Assembly (NCBI GenBank): GCA_021201795.1
Contig: JAJQEF010000031.1
Coordinates: 1 to 64,000, forward strand
DNA: 64,000 nt
Source of the DNA: Rikenellaceae bacterium
Lineage (GTDB): Bacteria; Bacteroidota; Bacteroidia; Bacteroidales; Rikenellaceae
Direction: 5' to 3'
The notes under the pieces: model-generated
What the model was told of the DNA's origin: nothing
The model's database searches: none
The model's input: only the letters and a program-made list of their open reading frames with translations
Part shown: positions 51,604 to 63,497 of the stretch, one piece after another
How the letters are laid out: every line of letters begins with the position of its first letter
Position numbering within the stretch: the stretch's first letter is position 1
Position numbers and translations under genes: made by a program

Positions 51604-52491
51604 ATGTCTTTTAAAAATACCGGAATATTAGCGGTCATCCTTTGTCTTCTCTTATCATGTATAAAAGAAGACAGGGACGACTGTCCCGTTGTAAACGAGC
51701 ATGAATTGCTGTTCATTTATTACGGCAATGGATAGCGGGATATTTTCAGTTCGCACATAAACATGGTGGACATGTACGTTTTCGACTCCGAAGACAATCT
51801 GATGAACCACTATATTTATGACAAACAATACCTTCACGAATTTCAGGGGGCGAAACTGGACCTGACTTCCGGCACTTACAGGATAGTCGCATGGGGAAAT
51901 ATTTCCGAATACTCCAAAATAACAGGAGAATCCGGATTTTCAGCCATGAGGCTCTATCATCCGGATTACCTTAACGGTAACGTAATACGGAATTTCGATT
52001 CGCTGTATTATTCTTCGGACATAATAACGATATCTCCCGGCCATGATTCGGATACCCCGTTCTTCCGTTCCGCACATATAAACATGGAAATTTACGTCGA
52101 AGGATTCGACAGTTCCTTCGAAACACGCGCATTGATTGCAGGCCTTATCGAAATAACCAACGCCAATGTCGGTTATGATTTCGGAATGAATCTAACGGGT
52201 GAGACATCGAGTGTCTATCCGCTGTGTGAAACAGATTCAAATGAAGAGATAGCCTTTGCGGAATTCGACCTTCTGAGATTTAGAAACGACACTCCGATAA
52301 AAATAAATATTCTCGATTCGAACGGAGACGTTTATTTTACCGTAGATATTGAGAAATTCCTAAAGGATAATGATATCGACGTAGAGAATGTGCAGGAGAT
52401 AACCGTTCCTATACATATAAAATTCGATGATATTTCCGTCAGTGTTTCAGTCGCGGACTGGGGCTCGAATAACGTCAAACCGGTTTTTTAA
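51604..52491 (+). pseudogene. FimB/Mfa2-type fimbrial anchor protein with an in-frame TAG
   Basis: The ATG at 51604 starts a lipoprotein leader (FKNTGILAVILCLLLSCIK) followed by EDRDDCP, the Mfa2/FimB signature. Codon 44 (51733-51735) is TAG after YYGNG; the same frame continues RDIFSSHINMVDMYVFDSED and runs to 52491, 295 codons, with no further stop. FimB/Mfa2 anchors and limits the length of the fimbria; a broken copy could give long or detached fimbriae, as is known for FimB-deficient Porphyromonas strains. The next gene follows 19 nt later. Confidence 0.8.
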
Positions 52492-52510
52492 CCAATACAT
52501 CATCCGCAAT

Positions 52511-54670
52511 ATGAAAAAAATATTATACATATTAATTTCAGGGTTATTAGTTCTGTGCGGATGCACAAAAGAACAGACCACCGTAATTCCTCACGATGAA
52601 GAAACGAATCTGATCCTGGTTCTTAAAACACCGGGATTCAACCCTACCAAAGCACCGGACGAAGAGCTTCTCAGCCATGTCAATGTAATTATTTTCGAAG
52701 ATTTGGGAAGCGGACTGGAATTCCGGTATTCGGTCATAGGTTATTCTATATCCACTACCGCGGACGGCTACCAGTTTCTGGCGAGAATCGTTCCTACAGA
52801 CAATCCGGTAAGAATGTATCTGGCGGCCAACGCACCGTCGGCAGTTAGCGGAATCAGCACAGGCGCGACAGAAGAGCAGGTCAAAACGGCTATTACCATG
52901 GATTACACATCCGCAGGATTTACGGATAACCTACCCATGTCCGCAGTCCTGGATCTTCCGGGCGGTCTGAGAGAGAATTCCATTTTATCGACCTATCTCG
53001 TCCGCTCGGTCGCAAGGGTGGACGTAATAAACGACGCAGCAAACTTCACACTTACTTCAGTACGGGTATTCCGCACTGCAGACGAATTGCAGATAATTCC
53101 AAATGTAATCGATAGTAACGTGGTCACCACACCGTCCATACCTGACGGCACGCCCTATACGGTAAATACTGCAACTTTTACTGCAACCGGAACGGTTTTC
53201 GAAGAACAGATATATATTCCGGAATCAGCCATGCCTACTGAAGCGGACAGACAGTTAAACGCTACGATGGTCGTGATCGGAGGACGTTACGGTAATGATG
53301 CCATAACCACATATTACCGCATGGACTTTGTTCCGGACGGCGCCCCGGAACTGTTCGGACAGATATTGAGGAACCATCGTTATGAATTCCATATATCAGA
53401 GGTACTTGCACCGGGATGGTCGACAGACGAAGAGGCTTCCATATATCCTTCATCACAGATCGAAACTGAAATTGTCGTATGGGATGAGATAACTACAAAT
53501 ATGGTTTACGACGACGTCAATTATTTCGGCGTCTCAAGACGTTCAGTAAGGCTCAGATACGCAGCAGGTTCGACAGAGGCTGTCGAAGTAGATACCAGTC
53601 TTGATACATACCGCGCATACTGGAGCGATGAGGACGGCAATATACTCGACGAATCGAGATATATTACACTTGGCGGAAATTTCCAAGATCCGGACAATCT
53701 GTTCACGGCATCTATCTCGGACGACGGTACCGAAGTACTGTTCACTTCAGTGGCGCCCTACAATCCAGCCACTGCGGCGACCAAATATCTCGTATTGGTC
53801 GCAGGTCGGCTCCGAATAGTTATAACCGTAACGCAGGGTCCGTCAAATTACACCGGCAGGGCGGTCAGCATCTTCAATTCGACACATGAGATCGGCAGCT
53901 ACGGCAACTTTGTCACAGGCATCGGATGGACGCCTGAGCCGGGGGTACGAGCCTTTGGATTAGGCAACATGCTTGCGGGTTCGCTTAATTTGGGCCCCCA
54001 GAACTTCGGCCCCGGAAGAACAGTAGATATGGCAGGAATATATATTTCCGGAGTGTATCTGGTCAACAGTATACCCCGCAATTATTTTCAGGGATGCGAT
54101 GTTTTGTATCTTACATTTTCAGACAATCCTCCTGCTGCGGATGTTACGGATATACTGCAATGGCTCGAAGAAGACGAGAACGGGATATTGATCGTTCAGT
54201 TCGATAATGCCAGCACTAACTACACGATGATGGACAGGCTCGGACTGGCCACTACATTCGGAAACAACATTGCTCCTTATACTTATACATCGGACGACGC
54301 TCCTGACTTCATCAAATACGGTCCGTTCGGCACACTTACATCTGATTTCTACTATCAATGCCGGGATAACACATACGGTACTATTGCTCCTGCCGTAGCA
54401 GAGGCAGCCGGATTCATTCCGATACTTCGGAGCACCAGTGTCGCATCTTCAGGCTATTACATACTTGCCGTGAATCCGGACAGGCGTATAATAATTTCAG
54501 GAGACATAGACCTATACGGCAACGTTAACGAAGGTTCTACTGGCTCGTATCTAAGTCTTACAGCTACAAATGCCGCTACCATGACGATCGATCCGAACAA
54601 TCCTGCACATGTTCTTATGGGCAACCTCTGGGCATGGATAGTGGATGTTTGTCTCACGGAACAAGAATAA
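52511..54670 (+). CDS. Large Mfa/FimA-like fimbrial accessory or tip lipoprotein
   Basis: The ATG at 52511 gives 719 residues with a lipoprotein leader ending LVLCGCTK. Its first 300 residues are fimbrillin-like beta domains (VNVIIFEDLGSGLEFRYSVIG, RVDVINDAANFTLTSVRVF), and the C-terminal 350 residues form a novel beta-rich region (WLEEDENGILIVQFDN, LMGNLWAWIVDVCLTEQE). The size and place after FimA- and FimB-like genes suggest a tip adhesin or accessory subunit. A terminator follows. I do not recognise the C-terminal domain. Confidence 0.75.
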   Translation: MKKILYILISGLLVLCGCTKEQTTVIPHDEETNLILVLKTPGFNPTKAPDEELLSHVNVIIFEDLGSGLEFRYSVIGYSISTTADGYQFLARIVPTDNPVRMYLAANAPSAVSGISTGATEEQVKTAITMDYTSAGFTDNLPMSAVLDLPGGLRENSILSTYLVRSVARVDVINDAANFTLTSVRVFRTADELQIIPNVIDSNVVTTPSIPDGTPYTVNTATFTATGTVFEEQIYIPESAMPTEADRQLNATMVVIGGRYGNDAITTYYRMDFVPDGAPELFGQILRNHRYEFHISEVLAPGWSTDEEASIYPSSQIETEIVVWDEITTNMVYDDVNYFGVSRRSVRLRYAAGSTEAVEVDTSLDTYRAYWSDEDGNILDESRYITLGGNFQDPDNLFTASISDDGTEVLFTSVAPYNPATAATKYLVLVAGRLRIVITVTQGPSNYTGRAVSIFNSTHEIGSYGNFVTGIGWTPEPGVRAFGLGNMLAGSLNLGPQNFGPGRTVDMAGIYISGVYLVNSIPRNYFQGCDVLYLTFSDNPPAADVTDILQWLEEDENGILIVQFDNASTNYTMMDRLGLATTFGNNIAPYTYTSDDAPDFIKYGPFGTLTSDFYYQCRDNTYGTIAPAVAEAAGFIPILRSTSVASSGYYILAVNPDRRIIISGDIDLYGNVNEGSTGSYLSLTATNAATMTIDPNNPAHVLMGNLWAWIVDVCLTEQE

Positions 54671-54675
54671 CTCAG

Positions 54676-54697
54676 ACCGGACAAACGTCCGGTTTTT
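54676..54697 (+). terminator. Terminator of the fimbrial operon
   Basis: ACCGGAC (54676-54682), loop AAAC, GTCCGGT (54687-54693), then T run. Confidence 0.8.
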
Positions 54698-54872
54698 GTT
54701 TTATAAAAAATAATACTTACGTTTGCACAAACGAATAAACACTCCGATGAAAATACGATAGATTTCTTTCTATAAAATCGTAAAAACTTAAAACAGGGAC
54801 ATCCGGTTCCTGTAATTATTTCATCAAAATCATTTTTACATACAGGCGATCACAGTCTAAATTTTTTCAACC

Positions 54873-56465
54873 ATGAGTATTGTAGTCAACGGCTTATCGT
54901 ACCGTCATCCCGACCGTGAAGAATTATTTTCGGGAATCTCTTTTTCAGTTACTGCGAACAACAGCACCTCCCTTATAGGCAATAACGGCACGGGCAAATC
55001 CACCGTTTTAAAAATAATCGCGGGACAGCTCCGTCAATACGAAGGGAATATTTCCGTCGAGGGAACGGTGTATTACATTCCCCAGCACTTCGGGCAGTTC
55101 AATAATATGACCGTAGCTGAAACCATGGGAATCGATAAAAAAGTCTGTGCCTTAAATAACATACTTGGAGGCAACGGAACTGACGAAGATTATGAGATAC
55201 TTAACGACGAATGGAACGAAGAACGTTCCAGAACCTCGCTTAATTCATTGGGATTGGAACATATCTCATTGCAGGACAGTTTAAATAATCTGAGCGGAGG
55301 TGAAAAAACAAAGGTCTTCCTTGCCGGCATAGAGATATACCATCCTGACAATATCCTTATGGACGAACCTACCAATCATCTGGACCGCACCAGTCGAGAA
55401 CGGTTATATAAATTTATCGTCGAAACTAAAAAAACAATACTGTTAGTAAGCCATGACCGCGAACTTCTGAACCTTATGGACGCTACTCTCGAACTTACAT
55501 CGAACGGAGTCCACAGATACGGCGGAAACTACGACCTTTACAAGGAAATTAAAGACACCGAGACTGAAGCCCTGATAGAAAGTATCGGGGAAAAAGAAAA
55601 AAAACTCCGTCTCGCACGCCGTACGGCCTCGGAGGTAATGGATCGAAAACAGAAGCAGGACTTACGCGGAGAAAAACAAAAGAAACGGGAAGGCGTCCCA
55701 CGTATAATGATGAAGACACTGAAGGACAACGCTGAAAAAAGTTATAATAATCTGGCAGACAAACACGCAGAGAAGATCGAAAACACTGCGGCAGAGATCC
55801 GGAAACTGCGCGCCAAACTTGCTCCCGGCCACGATATGAAGGTGAAAATAGAGCAGTCGGAACTGCATAAAGGCAAGGTTCTGTTCTCCGCTGAAGATAT
55901 CAATTTCAGCTATTCCGGGGATAATTATCTATGGAAGCACCCACTGTCCGTAAAAATTTTCAGCGGAGACCGCATACAACTATGCGGAGATAACGGTTCC
56001 GGCAAAACCACCCTGCTAAAAATAATAATGAATTACCTCCAACCATCCTGCGGGATCGTTCAGCGTACTGAATTCTCTCACATCTACCTCGATCAGGAAT
56101 ATTCTTTAATAGATCCTGTTCTTACCGTAATAGAGCAGGTCGATAAATTCAATACGACCAATATCCACGACCATATAATAAAGACCGAGCTCCATAGGTA
56201 TCTCTTCCCAAAGGAGTCCTGGGAGAAAAAATGTTCCGCGCTCAGCGGAGGTGAAAAGCTGAGGCTCACACTGTGTTGTATGGCAGTTAAAGACAGTACT
56301 CCTGACGTATTTATTCTGGACGAGCCCACGAACAATCTCGACATCCGCAGTATGGAGATACTCACGAACAGCATAAAAGAATATAAGGGAACAATTCTGC
56401 TGATCTCCCATGATCTGAACTTCGCAAAAGAAATCGGCACAAACCAAATCATCGTTATCGAATAA
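54873..56465 (+). CDS. ABC-F family ATPase
   Basis: The 530-residue cytoplasmic protein has two ABC cassettes and no membrane domain. Cassette 1 has GNNGTGKST near residue 37, LSGGEKTKV and DEPTNHLD; cassette 2 has GDNGSGKTT near residue 375, LSGGEKLRL and DEPTNNLD. The linker between them (residues 215-320) is Lys/Arg/Glu-rich. ABC-F proteins act on the ribosome, in translation factors or antibiotic protection; the type cannot be decided here. A terminator follows at 56483. The 175 bp before it show no clear promoter. Confidence 0.92.
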   Translation: MSIVVNGLSYRHPDREELFSGISFSVTANNSTSLIGNNGTGKSTVLKIIAGQLRQYEGNISVEGTVYYIPQHFGQFNNMTVAETMGIDKKVCALNNILGGNGTDEDYEILNDEWNEERSRTSLNSLGLEHISLQDSLNNLSGGEKTKVFLAGIEIYHPDNILMDEPTNHLDRTSRERLYKFIVETKKTILLVSHDRELLNLMDATLELTSNGVHRYGGNYDLYKEIKDTETEALIESIGEKEKKLRLARRTASEVMDRKQKQDLRGEKQKKREGVPRIMMKTLKDNAEKSYNNLADKHAEKIENTAAEIRKLRAKLAPGHDMKVKIEQSELHKGKVLFSAEDINFSYSGDNYLWKHPLSVKIFSGDRIQLCGDNGSGKTTLLKIIMNYLQPSCGIVQRTEFSHIYLDQEYSLIDPVLTVIEQVDKFNTTNIHDHIIKTELHRYLFPKESWEKKCSALSGGEKLRLTLCCMAVKDSTPDVFILDEPTNNLDIRSMEILTNSIKEYKGTILLISHDLNFAKEIGTNQIIVIE

Positions 56466-56482
56466 TTTTCAGAACTCTATAT

Positions 56483-56516
56483 AAATGAAGCGGTCCGTGG
56501 GGACCGCTTCATTTAT
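56483..56516. terminator. Bidirectional terminator
   Basis: A perfect 14-bp stem (56483-56496 with 56501-56514) and loop GTGG serves the ABC-F gene and the convergent 56513-56881 gene. Confidence 0.85.
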
Positions 56517-56881
56517 TCGTTATCCAAAAAAGAATTAAGTTCAACCCTTCTACATATTATTCCCTCACAAATTGTTGTAGTATCTGTTATGAGTCGAAAA
56601 ATGATTTCCTCGTCAATATCCGTGACTTTTACCGTATCGCTTACATAACCGATGAAACGCACTACAAGAGAATCCTTATGCTCTATAACAGGAATAGAGA
56701 AACGACCATTCTCACCGGCTATAACGTAGGCATCGCTACCCGCCCAATTAATAGTAGCGCCTATCAAAGACAGATTAAGGCTGTCGCATAAAACTTTTCC
56801 ATAAACATATATATCCTGCGAATTCAAGGCAGAAGTCGGAAGAATGAAAAATATTAAACTAAAAAATATAATTTTCTTCAT
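56513..56881 (-). CDS. Small exported carboxypeptidase-like regulatory domain protein
   Basis: The ATG at 56881 gives 122 residues with a signal peptide (MKKIIFFSLIFFILPTSALN) and then one CarboxypepD-reg-like beta-sandwich (YGKVLCDSLNLSLIGATINWAG, GENGRFSIPVIEHKDSLVVRFIGY). Such domains usually head TonB receptors; here it stands alone. Whether it binds a receptor or another envelope protein is unknown. It is divergent from the AraC gene. Confidence 0.75.
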   Translation of the reverse strand: MKKIIFFSLIFFILPTSALNSQDIYVYGKVLCDSLNLSLIGATINWAGSDAYVIAGENGRFSIPVIEHKDSLVVRFIGYVSDTVKVTDIDEEIIFRLITDTTTICEGIICRRVELNSFLDNE

Positions 56882-56946
56882 TTTTTTACTTCTTATAATT
56901 AGAACCTGTTCTAATTTAATTAATTTTATGGGGTCAAACAAATGTT

Positions 56947-57744
56947 ATGTTCGAATACAAATATCTATATCCTTCTTCCATGCTTGCGCCGTTCGTTAAG
57001 AATTACTGGTTCCTTAGAACTTTTAGTTCCGAACCTGCGAAACAACGGGTAATTCCATACGGCACAATCAACATTATGATACACAGGGGAGGACTCCCAT
57101 ACGATATTTTCAACGGATGCAATCAGTCCCGTTCATTTATCTGCGGACAGACTACGTCCTATTCGGATTTGACAGTAGAAGGTATTACGGATATGGTATG
57201 CATTACGTTCACCCCGCACGGAGCGAGGGCCTTTGTCCCGTTCCCGGTAAACGAACTAAAAAACATCTCGGTCCCGCTGTATTCATCAGGGATCCAATGG
57301 CTCGTAGATCTCGAAAAACGGATACAGGAAGCGCACGACGGCCTCTCTTTAAAGAAGATCATTGACGAATGTCTTTCGAATCATATACGGGAAGACGCGT
57401 TTCCTAATCACAACCGCATGAGTTATGCGGTAAACCTGATCGAATCCGGGCAGGCTGATGTATCACGGATAGCGGAACATACCTGTCTCAGTAACAAACA
57501 ATTCAACAGGATATTTTCATCTTATGTCGGTACAAATCCTAAAGAATTTATATGCATAGTGCGTTATCAGAAGGCTCTTGCTCTTATGCAGGCCGGCACA
57601 AGGGACCTTACGTCAGTAAGCCTCGATTCCGGATATTACGACCAATCCCATATGGACAGGGATTTCAAAAAGTTTACGGGTTTTACTCCTTCGGGATATC
57701 TTAAAACTTCCTGCCCATACTCAGATTATTTCGACAATCTGTAA
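56947..57744 (+). CDS. AraC-family transcriptional regulator
   Basis: The 265-residue protein has a cupin-like N-terminal ligand domain (residues 1-160, YLYPSSMLAPFVKNYWFLR and TSYSDLTVEGITDMVCITF) and a C-terminal AraC HTH pair: DVSRIAEHTCLSNKQFNRIF and RDLTSVSLDSGYYDQSHMDRDFKKF, followed by GFTPSGY. It probably controls the VOC protein downstream. The N-terminal domain resembles DUF6597-type AraC sensors. Confidence 0.9.
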   Translation: MFEYKYLYPSSMLAPFVKNYWFLRTFSSEPAKQRVIPYGTINIMIHRGGLPYDIFNGCNQSRSFICGQTTSYSDLTVEGITDMVCITFTPHGARAFVPFPVNELKNISVPLYSSGIQWLVDLEKRIQEAHDGLSLKKIIDECLSNHIREDAFPNHNRMSYAVNLIESGQADVSRIAEHTCLSNKQFNRIFSSYVGTNPKEFICIVRYQKALALMQAGTRDLTSVSLDSGYYDQSHMDRDFKKFTGFTPSGYLKTSCPYSDYFDNL

Positions 57745-57813
57745 AGATGTCCGTTTTTTACAATTTTACTAGTGCGGAAATTGGTTATTTCGCACTGAAT
57801 AAAATATATAAAA

Positions 57814-58182
57814 ATGGAAAAACTAATTGCCTTCTTCGATATCCCGGCAGCAAACTTCGACCGGGCCGTAAAATTCTATGAGAAACTTTTTTCATGCACT
57901 ATCGAGCGCATGGAATGCGACACTGAGAAAATGGGATTTATCGCTGGTTCATCAGGCGAAAATATCGGATCCATATCTTTTGCAGAAAATTTCAAACCAT
58001 CCGCACAAGGGGTTTTGGTGAGTTTCAATACGGAAAATATAGAAAAATCCGTTACCATTGCAGAAACTAACGGAGGAACAACAATAATTTCCAAAACCGC
58101 AATCCAATGCGAAAACGGAGGATTCTTTTGTACCATTTTGGATTGTGAAGGCAACCGTATAGGTCTCTACTCCAAAAATTAA
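57814..58182 (+). CDS. VOC-family protein (glyoxalase/bleomycin-resistance-like)
   Basis: The 122-residue protein has the VOC beta-alpha-beta-beta-beta repeat: IAFFDIPAANFDRAVKFYEKLF at the N-terminus and FFCTILDCEGNRIGLYS at the C-terminus. It lacks several of the His/Glu metal ligands of GloA, and the Glu of the second half is in CEGNRIGLY, so the activity is unclear. It lies 69 nt after araC and may be its target gene. A terminator follows. Confidence 0.85.
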   Translation: MEKLIAFFDIPAANFDRAVKFYEKLFSCTIERMECDTEKMGFIAGSSGENIGSISFAENFKPSAQGVLVSFNTENIEKSVTIAETNGGTTIISKTAIQCENGGFFCTILDCEGNRIGLYSKN

Positions 58183-58209
58183 ATAAAGCGGCTCCGGCCG
58201 CTTTTATTT
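58181..58209. terminator. Bidirectional terminator
   Basis: AAAGCGGC (58185-58192), loop TCCG, GCCGCTTT (58197-58204), in AT-rich flanks; it ends the VOC gene and the carotenoid operon. Confidence 0.75.
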
Positions 58210-58937
58210 TTGTAATTCAGGATAAAGTTCGTCGCGAACCCATACATAGTCAGGTTCGAACGCAATTATTTTTTCGTAAGTATCAATTGCTCCCTGCCTA
58301 TCGCCCATAGAATTTTTATACTGCGCAAGACCGGTAAGAATATTAAGGTACATCCAATTACCCTTAGCCGTACCCGTATCCTCCAGTTTTTTCACTGCTC
58401 TTTCGAGATAAATTATTCCTTCTTTTTTATCTCCGCCGAACAACGATGGCGCATTGTACAGCATATGTCCTTTATCGGCGATAGCCTGAATATTTTCCGG
58501 ATCGGTTTCGTAAGCCTTATTGATATACTTCATGCACATCGGTCCGAGTACAGGAGTTTTTATCCTGGACAAATTCATTTTATAGCCCAGAAAAATTCCT
58601 TTGCATGCCAAAACCATAGCATCCGAGGAACCGGAATTTTCAAGCCGGTATATCAGATCGTCAGCCTTTGTTATATATTTTTTCGCACCGGAGTTTTTTC
58701 CTTCTCCCAACAGGAAGCCGACATAGCCGTAATAATATTCCAGCAATTCTTTTTTTCCCGGATAGTTAAAGTTTCCTGTTCTTCTATTTCATTTATAACA
58801 TTCTCCCATTCATTCATATCTCCGGTGATATAAGCAGAATAGATTCTTTCGGAATATTCCGATCGGGACGATCCGCATATCAATAGGGCAAGGCTTATTA
58901 AAATTATTCTGATACGTATATATTTCTTCCTTTCCAT
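58204..58937 (-). pseudogene. Exported TPR protein of the carotenoid operon, one-base shift
   Basis: The N-terminal part (MERKKYIRIRIILISLALLI leader, then SAYITGDMNEWENVINEIEE) ends in frame at ETLTIREKKN; the following TPR part (LLEYYYGYVGFLLGEGKNSG, GNWMYLNILTGLAQYKNSMGDRQGAI) is in the next frame. The join is at seven A (58751-58757 plus strand); eight A would give one frame of about 244 codons. The codons there are GAA AAA AAG, an in-phase A_AAA_AAG heptamer. TPR proteins bind protein partners. It is the last gene of the carotenoid operon and overlaps the GT2 gene. Confidence 0.75.
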
Positions 58938-60005
58938 TTCATGTTCTTTTTTCTGCGGCTTACTGAAGCCGTTATCATTATAATTCCTAAAATTATCTGT
59001 TGAGGCCCCATTAGTAAAATATTTTGCATCACTGACTGACGGCTTGCAAGCGAAACGAAAATCCTCATGAGTATAACTATCAGCAGATAAATTATTCCCA
59101 TTAACAACCCGTTGAAAATAAATATGATAAAAGGAGCCACGGTTGTAGCGATAAGGAATAAATAACCGACTATTTCCAACTTTCCGAAAAAATCGAAAAC
59201 ACTCCTCGACATGCCGTAAACGGATTCTTTAAATCCCTCATACATACGGCAGTAAACATCTTCTGATCCGAGAAGAACAGCGGTTTTATAACAGCAGTTC
59301 TTATAAAGTTTTATTATTGCCATATCTTCCACGTTCTCTTTCCGGCAAACGTTATGCGGTCTTACGGCATCGTAGTCCTCTCGTCGGAACATCATGAACT
59401 GTCCGTTTGCTGCTGCAAGAGCCGGAATAGTGCTTCGTTCGACAGCTCTTAGAGGTAAGAGACTTAAAAGTATCCAGTTCATCAGCGGTACTACCATACG
59501 GCTTCCTTTATCGGTCATTATCTGGCAGGAAAATAACGAAAGAAGGTTGAGTCCGTTGTCCCTCATATATTTTACCGCGCCGGGTATAAAATCACTGCCT
59601 ACACGAACATCCGCATCCAGAAATATTTCAAAATCACCTCTCGCTTTGCGCGACAGTATTTCACAGGCATAATTTTTTTCCGGTCCATCCCTTCTCAGGT
59701 TCTCCTGCATTTATAAGTTTAATATTCAGGTAAAGTTTTTTATCCTCCACTATACGTGCAGTATTGTCCGTCGAATTATCATTGTATACTATTACCTCCA
59801 AATTACGGTAGTCCAGTTTTCTCAGATCGTCGAGTAGGCGCGCAATATTATTTTCCTCATTACGGGCGGGAATCAATATGGAAACAAACGGCTCATCTTC
59901 CAGAATAATATTCTTAGGAAGATACGGACGGCTGAAATAATTATATGCGGATACTGTCAGACTGACGACCGCAAATATGAAAAGTAAAACCCCTACTGTA
60001 GCCAT
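58904..60005 (-). pseudogene. Family 2 glycosyltransferase (CruG/CrtQ-like), one-base shift
   Basis: The frame from 60005 has a membrane anchor, ILIPARNEENNIARLLDDLRKL and VIVYNDNSTDNTA (GT2 nucleotide-sugar loop) and ends at GWTGKKLCL; the next frame continues GKNYACEILSRKARGDFEIFLDADVR (DxD motif) and three C-terminal helices. The shift is in seven A (59672-59678); six A would restore GWTGKNYACE and 367 codons. It lies directly after cruF, matching the CruF-CruG pair that makes glycosylated carotenoids. Confidence 0.75.
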
Positions 60006-60020
60006 AATTAAAACTTTATA

Positions 60021-62139
<2,119 letters not shown>

Positions 62140-62143
<4 letters not shown>

Positions 62144-62670
62144 ATGGCAATCAAACCAAGTTCGTCTTCTATAATTTCTCCATAACGATCCATAATTATA
62201 CGGAACCATTCGGTATAATCGGAGGGATTTCTCAATATATCCGCCCTGATATCTTCCGGATAAGAATACCTGAAACCTTCCACTTCTTCGGGATGTGGAA
62301 GCGGATATTTATCCGATATGCCTATGAAAATATAATCGGTCTCGTGTTCCGTAAGTCCATTATCAAGCTCTGCCCTGTAAGTAAACTTGTCGACAAAATA
62401 CAGTTTACAATCCATCCCCATCTCATACATGAGCCTCCTGTGGGCTGCTTCTTCGATATTTTCTCCCGGCACAGGATGGCTGCAGCAGGTATTTGTCCAT
62501 AACCCTCCGGAGTGATACTTATCGGAAGCCCTCTTCTGGAGAAGTATCCGCCCCTGTGAATCGAACACGAAAACCGAAAAAGCAAGATGTAAACTACCGT
62601 CGACATGAGCGGCCATTTTTTCCTGCGATCCTATTATATTTCCGTCCTTATCTAAAAGTATTACCATCAT
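62140..62670 (-). CDS. idi: Isopentenyl-diphosphate delta-isomerase (type I, Nudix)
   Basis: The 176-residue protein has the IDI/Nudix core: FVFDSQGRILLQKRASDKYHSGGLWTNTCCSHPVPGE (metal-binding His and catalytic Cys) near residue 65 and EEAAHRRLMYEMG. It converts IPP to DMAPP for prenyl chain synthesis. It overlaps crtB and the second CrtI-type gene by 1-4 nt, so it is co-translated with the carotenoid genes and boosts precursor flow. It is intact. Confidence 0.93.
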
Positions 62671-63496
62671 TAACCGAATTTTACATTTAAATATGATTTC
62701 CCGAAAAGAAGAAGTTTCTGTCCATTACCTATACGTATTCTTTTCTCCGTCAGTTTCTCCGCCGGGGTCTCTGCAAGACGTGCCGTTAGTGTACGATAAT
62801 AAATATACGCAGTGTTGACCCCAAGTCTGGCACAGCGCGGCAGTTCATTGATGCCTTTCTCCGCACATGCATAATCATGCATTATGTCTTCTATTATAAT
62901 TCTTTTGGTACGTTCGGTCAGAGGTTCGTATTTTAATACAGGGAAATAGTTACGGCTGAGTTCACCGGAATCCTGTCGTATATCTCTAAGAAAATTTACC
63001 TTCTGGAAGGCAGAGCCAAGTTTCTGTGCGGGATATTTCAATTTCCGGTACTCTTTTTCATCTCCGTTCACAAATACTTTAAGGCACATCAGACCTACCG
63101 ATTCTGCCGAACCGTATATATATTCTTTTATCCCCTCTTCATCAAATTCTTTTTTTCTATATCACTTCGCATACTTTTGATAAACGAATCGATAAGTGAG
63201 TCGTCTATCCCATATTTTTTCACCGTATGAACAAACGCATTGACCACCGGATTGATGCTCAAGCCTTCCTCGCAACTACATCGATAATCATCGACCAGGC
63301 GGTCTAAAATCTTTTCTTTATCATATTCGTGAAATGTATCGACAATCTCGTCGGCAAGCCTTACAAAACCGTAAATCGCATACACGGCATCCCTTATTGC
63401 CGGATCAAGACAACGGACCCCTATAGAAAAAGACGTGCTGTATTTTTCAGTTATCATTCTGCTGCAACTATAAGATGCTTCTTTATATAATTTCAT
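62670..63496 (-). pseudogene. crtB: Phytoene synthase CrtB, one-base shift
   Basis: The first frame (63496-63128) has YAIYGFVRLADEIVDTFHEY, the first Asp-rich motif, and stops at MRSDIEKKNLMKRG. The second frame (to 62670) has YIYGSAESVGLMCLKVF, QKLGSAFQKVNFLRDIRQDSG and ELPRCARLGVNTAYIYY. Adding one A to the seven at about 63150-63156 restores a continuous 276-codon phytoene synthase. The local codons GAA AAA AAG are an in-phase A_AAA_AAG heptamer. CrtB joins two GGPP molecules into phytoene, the first committed step of the pathway. Confidence 0.82.
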
Positions 63497-63497
63497 A

